A stretch of DNA of 10,847 nucleotides from Nitrospiraceae bacterium (GTDB lineage Bacteria > Nitrospirota > Nitrospiria > Nitrospirales > Nitrospiraceae): contig JACVSD010000060.1 in the NCBI GenBank assembly GCA_014534095.1, positions 1 to 10,847 on the forward strand. Reading direction: 5' to 3'. A program made the position numbers and the translations under genes. Positions within the stretch are counted from its first letter, which is position 1; every line of letters starts with the position of its first letter. The notes beneath the pieces were generated by a model. It saw nothing but the letters and a program-made list of their open reading frames with translations, made no database searches and was not told the origin of the DNA. This document shows, piece by piece, positions 1-5,695 of the stretch.

Positions 1-900
1 GAAACGGTACAGAATCTGTTTGCCTTTCGCTTTGCCAACCCTATGTTTGAATCACTGTGGAATCGCGATCGAGTGGAATGCGTGGAAATCACTGTGGCGG
101 AAGATCTCGGCGTCGGGCATCGCGGAGGTTACTATGAGCGCACGGGGGCGCTTCGGGATATGGTGCAGAATCACCTCACGCAATTGATGACGTTGATTGC
201 GATGGAGGTGCCTGTGGTCTTTGATGCCGAGGCGATCCGGAGTGAAAAGCTCAAGATCTTGCAAGCCACCATGCCCGTTGTACCGGAAAATGTCGTCTTT
301 GGTCAGTACACGTCTTGGGCCTTCAGAAACGAGAAGTTTGCCGGCTATCGTGAGGAACCAGGGGTGCCGGTCGATTCACATACCGAGACCTTCGTGGCCC
401 TGAAATTAGAGCTTCACACGTGGAGATGGCAAGGTGTGCCGTTCTATCTTCGAACCGGGAAACGCCTTCCACGGAAAATCACGCAAATCGCCGTGATTTT
501 CCGGAAAGCTCCCATTTCGATCTTCCGATCGTTCGGAGCTCCCAGACCTCACTCCAATGTGCTGTTGATGACGCTCCAGCCGAATGAAGGATTTGCGCTG
601 TGTTTTGATGTGAAGATGCCAGGGAAACCATTCCGGTTGGACACCCGGTCGTTGCAATTTGATTATCAGACGGCGTTTGGTCCTCTTCAGGATGCGTATG
701 AAACGCTGCTGTTGGATATTCTCACCGGGGACCAAACACTGTTCGTGCGGGGCGATCTGGCGGAAGCCTCATGGCAATTGTACGACCCGCTGCAGAAAGC
801 CGACATTCCGATCCATCGGTATCCTTCGTTCTCGTGGGGTCCTCCGGCAGCGGATGACCTGTTGGCCCGAAATGGGCACTCTTGGCACGTTGATTGGTAA
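1..900 (+). CDS. zwf: Glucose-6-phosphate dehydrogenase, C-terminal part (5' end outside the window)
   Basis: Cytosolic enzyme that oxidises glucose 6-phosphate to 6-phosphogluconolactone while reducing NADP+ (or NAD+), the entry step of the oxidative pentose phosphate pathway. The frame is open from base 1 and ends at TAA 898-900, giving 299 residues. The family is usually about 490 residues, so roughly the first 190 are missing, including the Rossmann nucleotide-binding domain and the RIDHYLGK substrate motif. The first visible residues, ETVQNLFAFRFAN, are those that normally follow that motif directly. Visible family landmarks are TVAEDLGVGHRGGYYERTGALRD, split here as TVAEDLG and RGGYY..TGALRDM; QNH, whose His (visible residue 58, codon 172-174) matches the catalytic base of characterised G6PDHs; FYLRTGKRLP; and the terminal SWGPPAADDLL...GHSW block. 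An internal ATG at 43 is not the start, because homology continues upstream of it. Coenzyme preference cannot be judged because the N-terminus is absent. The stop lies 4 bp before the first possible nuoA start, so co-transcription with nuo is likely. Confidence 0.97.
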   Translation, partial: ETVQNLFAFRFANPMFESLWNRDRVECVEITVAEDLGVGHRGGYYERTGALRDMVQNHLTQLMTLIAMEVPVVFDAEAIRSEKLKILQATMPVVPENVVFGQYTSWAFRNEKFAGYREEPGVPVDSHTETFVALKLELHTWRWQGVPFYLRTGKRLPRKITQIAVIFRKAPISIFRSFGAPRPHSNVLLMTLQPNEGFALCFDVKMPGKPFRLDTRSLQFDYQTAFGPLQDAYETLLLDILTGDQTLFVRGDLAEASWQLYDPLQKADIPIHRYPSFSWGPPAADDLLARNGHSWHVDW

Positions 901-904
901 GGTG

Positions 905-1396
905 ATGGCGCTCGGAACCCCGATTATGAATGAGACAATCTGGCCGTTGGTCGTCTATGCCGTCGCCGTGCTGGTCGTCGTCGCCGGCATGTTGGGACTG
1001 TCCTACATCTTGGGAGAGCGGCACGATCGAAAACCGAAGAGGCGTCGAGAGGCCGGAACGGGGCGGCCGTATGAATCGGGAATCAACCCGACCGGTTCGG
1101 CTCATTTGCGTATATCCGTCCAATACTATCTCATCGCCATGTTGTTTGTGATTTTTGATCTGGAAGCGGTGTTTCTCTACGCGTGGGCGGTGGCTGTACC
1201 CGAAACCGGATGGACCGGATTCGCCGAGATGGGTCTCTTCGTCGCCATACTCCTTGCCGCTCTGACTTATCTCTGGCGTGTCGGCGCGCTCGATTGGAGT
1301 GCATCGTCCCGACGTCGATTTAGACCTATGGCCCCGGAAAAAGGAGTTCACGATGTTTTCACGGCACAGCAAGAAGGCCGTCGTTCGGTCGGTTAG
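905..1396 (+). CDS. nuoA: NADH-quinone oxidoreductase subunit A
   Basis: Small membrane subunit of complex I that packs against NuoH, J and K near the quinone-site entrance and helps couple quinone reduction to proton pumping. From ATG 905 the protein has 163 residues (E. coli NuoA has about 147). It shows three hydrophobic segments, at about 14-35, 73-97 and 104-124. The loop between the first two carries the family signature [13 protein letters not shown], with Ser where many bacteria have Cys, as in E. coli. The acidic FDLEA motif sits at 84-88 and GALDW at 127-131. The start is uncertain. ATG 905 has only an AGG two bases upstream, which is too close for a normal Shine-Dalgarno; ATG 926 (156 residues, starting MNETIW) has a GGA about 9 bases upstream and fits homologues equally well. 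The last 14 or so residues are encoded in a 44-bp overlap with nuoB. Identity is secure; the start is about even between the two ATGs. Confidence 0.95.
   Translation: MALGTPIMNETIWPLVVYAVAVLVVVAGMLGLSYILGERHDRKPKRRREAGTGRPYESGINPTGSAHLRISVQYYLIAMLFVIFDLEAVFLYAWAVAVPETGWTGFAEMGLFVAILLAALTYLWRVGALDWSASSRRRFRPMAPEKGVHDVFTAQQEGRRSVG
1343..1346 (+). promoter_or_regulatory. Ribosome binding site that fixes the nuoB start
   Basis: GGAG, within an AAAAAGGAG run, lies six bases before ATG 1353, inside the nuoA coding sequence. It decides between ATG 1353 and longer in-frame readings such as ATG 1278, which would run deep into nuoA and has no comparable site. Confidence 0.8.
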
Positions 1397-2024
1397 CCCT
1401 TCACTGAACGGGTCGTTGGAGGATGTCGTCCGAGAATCGGTCGTGATGGCCCGGCTTCAGGATTTGATCGCATGGAGCCGTAAGAACTCACTGTGGCCGC
1501 TGAACTTCGGTCTGTCGTGCTGTTACGTCGAAATGGCGACCAGTATTACCAGCGCATATGACATTGCGCGATTCGGAGCGGAGGTCATTCGCGGCACGCC
1601 CAGAGAATCTGATGTGCTGGTCGTCTCGGGCACGGTTTTCATCAAGGTTGCGCCGATCATCAAACGGCTCTACGAGCAGATGCTGGAGCCGCGTTGGGTG
1701 ATCTCGATGGGCTCCTGTTCGAATTCCGGCGGCATGTATGATGTCTATTCCGTCGTGCAAGGCGTGGACAAGTTTCTGCCGGTGGATGTGTACATGCCGG
1801 GCTGTCCGCCCCCGCCCCATGCATTCATGGAATGTCTCCTGCTTTTGCAAGAGAAGGTGGCGAAAGAACGGCGGCCGTTGAGCTGGTGGTTTGGCCCTCA
1901 GCAGGTCCAGCAACCGATTCTGCCGTCGAGGCGCGATCAGAAGCGCGAGGAGCGGAGTAAGCAGACCGAATACCATCCGATCGATCGACTGCCGATTACC
2001 GATCTCACGTGGCGTGACCGTTAA
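1353..2024 (+). CDS. nuoB: NADH-quinone oxidoreductase subunit B (N2 cluster subunit)
   Basis: Peripheral-arm subunit that binds the terminal 4Fe-4S cluster N2, which passes electrons to quinone at the NuoB/NuoD interface. The protein has 223 residues, close to E. coli NuoB (220). The N2 ligands are visible as the tandem Cys56-Cys57 in [11 protein letters not shown], Cys122 in MGSCSNSGG, and Cys151 in [17 protein letters not shown] at 171-178 is the E. coli-type tail motif, followed by a charged, poorly conserved C-terminus. The start is set by a good Shine-Dalgarno at 1343-1346. Two places depart from the usual family pattern: the T-x-x-K-M-A-P segment reads TVFIKVAP (Val99 where Met is usual), and the near-invariant CPPRPE reads CPPPPH (Pro154, His156). 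Both lie close to N2 or the quinone pocket in known structures. The gene overlaps the end of nuoA by 44 bp, and nuoCD follows after 22 bp. Confidence 0.97.
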   Translation: MFSRHSKKAVVRSVSPSLNGSLEDVVRESVVMARLQDLIAWSRKNSLWPLNFGLSCCYVEMATSITSAYDIARFGAEVIRGTPRESDVLVVSGTVFIKVAPIIKRLYEQMLEPRWVISMGSCSNSGGMYDVYSVVQGVDKFLPVDVYMPGCPPPPHAFMECLLLLQEKVAKERRPLSWWFGPQQVQQPILPSRRDQKREERSKQTEYHPIDRLPITDLTWRDR

Positions 2025-2036
2025 AAGCCATTTCCT

Positions 2037-2040
2037 GGAG
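2037..2040 (+). promoter_or_regulatory. Ribosome binding site that fixes the nuoCD start
   Basis: GGAG six bases before ATG 2047, in the short nuoB-nuoCD spacer. It supports ATG 2047 over an in-frame ATG at 1891, which lies inside nuoB and would add 52 residues with no NuoC homology. Confidence 0.8.
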
Positions 2041-2046
2041 ATCACC

Positions 2047-3810
2047 ATGCTGCAGAGCACGGCCGAGACGGAAATCATCCCCATCTTTCATGTTCTCCAG
2101 AGGCGATTTGGCGCGGACCTCACGTCCCAATCGACTCATGACGGGATCCCCACCATCTGGGTCGTGAAAGATAAGATTCGAGAGACGCTGCGCTATCTGA
2201 AAATCGAGATCGAGAAGGCCTACCGGATGCTGTACGACTTCTGTGCGATCGACGAACGGATGCACCAAGCCCGTGGCGATCAACCCGCAAGCGACTTTAC
2301 GGTCTTCTACCGGCTGCTTTCCACGGACCGCAATGCCGATCTGCGAGTAAAAGTGCCGTTGATGGGGAACGAGCCGTCGATCCCTACGATCACCGATCTG
2401 TGGCCCAATGCCAATTGGTACGAGCGCGAGCTATGGGACATGTTCGGGATTCAGATCGAGGGCCACCCCCATTTACGAAGAATTCTCATGCCGCCGTGGT
2501 GGATCGGTCATCCGCTTCGCAAGGAGTACCCGGCTCGCGCTACTGAAATGGGACCGTTTCAATTGCCGGAAGACAAGCAAGAAGCCGAACAAGCGGCGCT
2601 GGAGTTTCGCCCCGAAGACTGGGGCATGAGTCGGTCGCACGAGAATGCGGATTTTCTCTTCGTGAATCTCGGACCTGCGCACACCGGAACACATGGGGTC
2701 TTGCGCTTGGTCTGCCAACTCGACGGTGAGGACATCATCGATATCGTGCCCGACATCGGCTATCACCATCGGGCGGCCGAAAAAATGGCCGAGCGCCAAA
2801 CCTGGCACACCTATATTCCATACACGGATCGCGTCGATTATCTGCAAGGCGTCTTAAATGAGCTGGCGTATTGCTCGTCGGTGGAAAAATTGGCCGGCAT
2901 TGAGGTTCCCGATCGCGCCAAGGTCATCCGCGTGATGATGGCGGAATTCTTTCGGATCGCCAGCCATCTGGTCTGGTACGGCACTTTCGCGCAGGATGTC
3001 GGCGCGCTGTCGCCGGTGTTCTACATGTTTACTGACCGGGAAAAGATCTTCAGCATCGTCGAAGCCATCTGCGGCGGGCGCATGCATCCGGAGTGGTTTC
3101 GGATCGGTGGCGTGGCCCAGGACCTCCCGGACGGGTGGGACAAGCTCGTGCGTCAATTCCTCGATTACTTCCCGCCCCGGCTTGCCGAGTACGACACGCT
3201 CGTCATGCAGAATCCGATCTTCAAGCAGCGGACGGTAGGCATCGGGGCCTACACCCTAGATGAAGCGCTCGATTGGGGGGTAACGGGTCCCGGACTGCGT
3301 GCATGCGGGCTGCCCTGGGATCTCCGTAAGAAACGTCCGTATTCCGGGTACGAGCAGTTCGAGTTCGAGGTGCCGACCGCCGCCCACGGCGACTGCTACG
3401 ACCGGGCCGTCGTGCATGTGGAAGAGATGCGCCAGTCGCTGCGGATCATCGAACAGTGCTGGAAGAACATGCCGTCCGGCCCCTACAAGGCGCTCCATCC
3501 CTTGAGCACGCCGCCGTTGAAGGAACGGACGATGCACGACATCGAAACGCTCATCACGCATTTTCTGAGCGTGAGTTGGGGACCGGTGATGCCGATCGGG
3601 GAAGCGGAAGTGCCGATCGAGGCCTCGAAAGGCAACAACAGCTATTACGTCGTCAGCAACGGCAATTCGTCGCCCTACCGGGTGCGCATTCGAACGCCGT
3701 CATTTCCGCACATCCAAATGGTACCGTTCATTGCACGGGGCCATCTGCTGTCGGACCTGCTGGCAATTTTAGGGAGTGTCGATTTCGTGCTATCGGACGT
3801 CGATCGATGA
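2047..3810 (+). CDS. nuoCD: NADH-quinone oxidoreductase, fused subunits C and D
   Basis: Peripheral-arm protein combining the 30-kDa (NuoC) and 49-kDa (NuoD) subunits of complex I. NuoD forms most of the quinone headgroup site with NuoB. The 587 residues match the E. coli-type fusion (about 596-600). The NuoC part covers about 1-165 and contains the signature [12 protein letters not shown]...[11 protein letters not shown], then [14 protein letters not shown] linker at about 166-200 ([21 protein letters not shown]) leads into NuoD, which covers about 200-587. NuoD landmarks are the beta-hairpin [13 protein letters not shown] (His212 and His216 retained), [41 protein letters not shown] and the C-terminal [11 protein letters not shown]. 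The hairpin is unusual: HPSTHG or HPSAHG is normal, but here it reads HTGTHG. NuoD descends from the large subunit of NiFe hydrogenases, but the nickel-binding Cys motifs are absent, as expected for complex I. No frameshift is visible at the C-D junction. Confidence 0.97.
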   Translation: MLQSTAETEIIPIFHVLQRRFGADLTSQSTHDGIPTIWVVKDKIRETLRYLKIEIEKAYRMLYDFCAIDERMHQARGDQPASDFTVFYRLLSTDRNADLRVKVPLMGNEPSIPTITDLWPNANWYERELWDMFGIQIEGHPHLRRILMPPWWIGHPLRKEYPARATEMGPFQLPEDKQEAEQAALEFRPEDWGMSRSHENADFLFVNLGPAHTGTHGVLRLVCQLDGEDIIDIVPDIGYHHRAAEKMAERQTWHTYIPYTDRVDYLQGVLNELAYCSSVEKLAGIEVPDRAKVIRVMMAEFFRIASHLVWYGTFAQDVGALSPVFYMFTDREKIFSIVEAICGGRMHPEWFRIGGVAQDLPDGWDKLVRQFLDYFPPRLAEYDTLVMQNPIFKQRTVGIGAYTLDEALDWGVTGPGLRACGLPWDLRKKRPYSGYEQFEFEVPTAAHGDCYDRAVVHVEEMRQSLRIIEQCWKNMPSGPYKALHPLSTPPLKERTMHDIETLITHFLSVSWGPVMPIGEAEVPIEASKGNNSYYVVSNGNSSPYRVRIRTPSFPHIQMVPFIARGHLLSDLLAILGSVDFVLSDVDR

Positions 3811-3870
3811 AACCGTGAATCATTCGTCATGAAACCGTTCACCATGACATGTCAACGAGATGCTGACTGA
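3807..3870 (+). repeat. nuoCD-nuoE spacer: 10-bp direct repeat and possible 13-codon mini-ORF
   Basis: The sequence ATGAAACCGT occurs at 3807-3816, across the nuoCD stop, and again at 3829-3838, a 22-bp period. The second copy opens a mini-ORF reading MKPFTMTCQRDAD that stops at TGA 3868-3870, just past the nuoE start at 3860 and in another frame. GTCATG (3826-3831) and CATGAC (3843-3848) form a 6-bp inverted repeat around it. No clear Shine-Dalgarno precedes the mini-ORF or nuoE, so reinitiation or coupling is possible. The repeats are plain in the sequence; a regulatory role is a guess. Confidence 0.4.
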
Positions 3871-4324
3871 ACCGGAACAACGAGAGATTGAAGAGGAACT
3901 CCGGCACTACCTCGATAAGCGGGCGGCCTGCATCGAGGCGCTGAAGATCGTGCAGCGGCATCATGGCTGGGTCTCCGACGAGCATCTGAAACAGTTGGCC
4001 GGCGTCCTCGGGATGACGGCGGATGAGTTGGACGGCGTCGCCACATTTTACAACCTGGTCTTCCGCAAGCCGGTCGGCCGGCATGCGATCCTGCTGTGCG
4101 ACAGCGTCAGTTGCTGGATCATGGGGTACGAAGAGGTGCGCCGGCATCTCTACGAGAACCTCGGCATTCGCATGGGCGAGACGACCCTTGACGGCCGCTT
4201 CACGCTGTTGCCGATCGTCTGCTTGGGCGCCTGCGACCACGCACCGGCCATGATGGTGGACGAGGATCTTCACGAAAACCTGACGCCGGACCGTATCGAT
4301 CGAGTGCTGGATGCATATAAGTAA
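3860..4324 (+). CDS. nuoE: NADH-quinone oxidoreductase subunit E (24-kDa, 2Fe-2S N1a)
   Basis: Thioredoxin-fold subunit of the NADH-dehydrogenase module. It carries the 2Fe-2S cluster N1a next to the FMN in NuoF. The protein has 154 residues (E. coli 166). An N-terminal helical part (about 1-60) ends in GVATFYN. The four cluster ligands are Cys80 and Cys85 in CDSVSC, and Cys121 and Cys125 in CLGAC, with the usual C-x4-C and C-x3-C spacing. DGRFTLLP at 111-118 and MMVDED at 131-136 are family markers. ATG 3860 is the only reasonable start, because the frame has a stop at 3845-3847 and no start codon in between. Its upstream region (GTCAACGAG) has no proper Shine-Dalgarno. The stop TAA shares its final A with the nuoF ATG, a TAATG junction that suggests translational coupling. 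Confidence 0.96.
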   Translation: MLTEPEQREIEEELRHYLDKRAACIEALKIVQRHHGWVSDEHLKQLAGVLGMTADELDGVATFYNLVFRKPVGRHAILLCDSVSCWIMGYEEVRRHLYENLGIRMGETTLDGRFTLLPIVCLGACDHAPAMMVDEDLHENLTPDRIDRVLDAYK

Positions 4325-5616
4325 TGGAACAGCCGCTTACCAAGAACATTCGGCCGGATGCTGAACCGCTGAACCTTTCTGAGTACGAAAAGGCGGGCGG
4401 CTATGAGTCGGTGCGCAAAATGTTGCGAACGTTGACACCGCCGGAGGTGCAAAAACTCGTCTCCGATAGCCGCCTTCGTGGCCGTGGCGGAGCCGGATTT
4501 CCCACCGGGCAGAAATGGAGCTTTGTCCCGATGGGGCCGGAGGCGCCGCGCCCGAAGTATCTGGTGGTCAACGCGGATGAGATGGAACCCGGAGCGTTTA
4601 AAGATCGCATCCTCTTGGAAGGCGACCCGCATCAGATGATCGAGAGCATGATCGTTGCGGCGTATGCCATCGAGGCAGACACCGGCTACATCTTCCTCCG
4701 GTGGGAGTATACGCTCGCGGCTACACGCTTGCGCCGGGCCATCGCCGAGGCGCGGGGGCACGGCTACCTGGGCCGCAATATCTTGGGATCTGGGTTCAGC
4801 TTCGAGATCCATCTACACACCAGCGCCGGGCGCTACATCTGCGGCGAGGAGACGGCGCTGCTGAACTCACTCGAGGGCAAACGGGCGATCCCGCGCGCGA
4901 AGCCGCCGTACCCGCAGGTATCGGGCCTCTGGGGGAAGCCGACAATCGTGCAGAACGTGGAGACCCTCTACAACGTGCCGCACATCGTGACGCACGGCGC
5001 CGACTGGTATCGGCGGCTCAGTCGAGGGAACGACGGTGGGACCAAGATCTATGGAATCAGCGGGAAGGTGCGGCGGCCCGGCGCGTGGGAGTTGCCGATG
5101 GGCACGCCGATCCGCGAGATTCTGGAGCAGCATGCAGGCGGCATGCGTGAGGGCGTCCGGTTCCGCGCTCTCCTCCCCGGCGGTGCCTCAACGGCCTTTC
5201 TTCTGGAAAAGCATCTCGATCTGCCGATGGATTTCGAATCCCTCCCAAAGGCCGGCAGCCGCATGGGAACCGGGACGATCATCATCATGGACGATGCCAC
5301 CTGCCCGGTAGGGCTCTTGGCCAATCTGGAGCATTTCTTCGCGCAGGAATCGTGCGGCTGGTGTACCCCCTGCCGCGAAGGGCTGCCGTGGACGCATCAG
5401 ATCCTTCGCGCAATCGAAGATGGCGATGGGCGTCCGGATGATCTCGAGCACATGGAAATGCACACGAAGTTTTTAGGTCCCGGCAATACGTTCTGCGCAC
5501 TGGCGCCGGGCGCAATGGATCCACTGAGCAGCGGCCTGAAGTATTTTCGCGATGACTTTTTGCAACACATACGCGAGAAGCGCTGCCCATGGCGTGGCCG
5601 GAAGCGCACCAATTAA
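4324..5616 (+). CDS. nuoF: NADH-quinone oxidoreductase subunit F (NADH/FMN-binding, 51-kDa)
   Basis: Catalytic subunit that binds NADH and FMN and starts electron transfer through the 4Fe-4S cluster N3. The protein has 430 residues (E. coli about 445). Landmarks in order are RGRGGAGFPTGQKW (52-65, nucleotide-binding glycine loop), NADEMEPGAFKDR (83-95, flavin/NADH pocket, in the E. coli-like form with Met between the acidic residues), YICGEETALLNSLEG (171-185), GISGKVRRPG, and the N3 ligands Cys344, Cys347 and Cys350 in ESCGWCTPC plus Cys391 in GNTFCALAPGA. The start codon overlaps the nuoE stop by one base, with only a weak distant GGA upstream, so translation probably depends on coupling. 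The last few residues (RKRTN) diverge from E. coli, and the stop TAA lies inside the left arm of the AT-rich inverted repeat that follows, so that insertion may have supplied the present C-terminus. Confidence 0.97.
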   Translation: MEQPLTKNIRPDAEPLNLSEYEKAGGYESVRKMLRTLTPPEVQKLVSDSRLRGRGGAGFPTGQKWSFVPMGPEAPRPKYLVVNADEMEPGAFKDRILLEGDPHQMIESMIVAAYAIEADTGYIFLRWEYTLAATRLRRAIAEARGHGYLGRNILGSGFSFEIHLHTSAGRYICGEETALLNSLEGKRAIPRAKPPYPQVSGLWGKPTIVQNVETLYNVPHIVTHGADWYRRLSRGNDGGTKIYGISGKVRRPGAWELPMGTPIREILEQHAGGMREGVRFRALLPGGASTAFLLEKHLDLPMDFESLPKAGSRMGTGTIIIMDDATCPVGLLANLEHFFAQESCGWCTPCREGLPWTHQILRAIEDGDGRPDDLEHMEMHTKFLGPGNTFCALAPGAMDPLSSGLKYFRDDFLQHIREKRCPWRGRKRTN

Positions 5617-5681
5617 AAATTCAGATTCAAAATGGGTTTGAGTTTCCGAGGTCAAGAATTTTGCATTTTACATTTTTAATT
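5611..5681. repeat. AT-rich imperfect inverted repeat filling the nuoF-nuoG gap
   Basis: The left arm at 5611-5633 and right arm at 5658-5681 are reverse complements with few differences. The outer 10 bp (5611-5620 with 5672-5681, AATTAAAAAT / ATTTTTAATT) and the inner 6 bp (5628-5633 with 5658-5663) pair perfectly. The middle pairs partly, with one extra base on the right. The loop is 24 nt (5634-5657). The spacer is about 30% G+C by hand count, against near 60% for the flanking genes, and has an ATTTT-rich near-tandem texture. It is the only large AT-rich gap in an otherwise tight operon, which suggests an inserted palindromic element (MITE- or REP-like) or a processing or attenuation hairpin. 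The right arm is not followed by a T-tract, so it is not a standard terminator. The structure is seen directly; its origin and role are inferred. Confidence 0.65.
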
Positions 5682-5695
5682 GTGCATTGATCACT

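Noticed and set aside
1..900. Reading zwf as a truncated pseudogene
   Set aside because: The missing N-terminus is explained by the window edge. The visible frame is intact, with catalytic His and substrate motifs present and a normal C-terminus.
722..1372. Long minus-strand open frame opposite the zwf end and nuoA
   Set aside because: It is a shadow of the GC-rich plus-strand genes, has no recognisable protein motif, and spans two convincing genes on the other strand.
2647..3810. NuoD part as a group 4 NiFe hydrogenase large subunit, suggested by the unusual HTGTHG and by CPPPPH in NuoB
   Set aside because: The paired CxxC nickel ligands of hydrogenases are absent, and the rest of the sequence, ending in SDVDR, follows NuoD closely.
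5611..5681. AT-rich inverted repeat as an operon-ending terminator
   Set aside because: The right arm contains T runs, but none follows the stem, and nuoG, essential for the complex, starts 14 bp later. Complete termination here would disable the operon; partial attenuation is not excluded.
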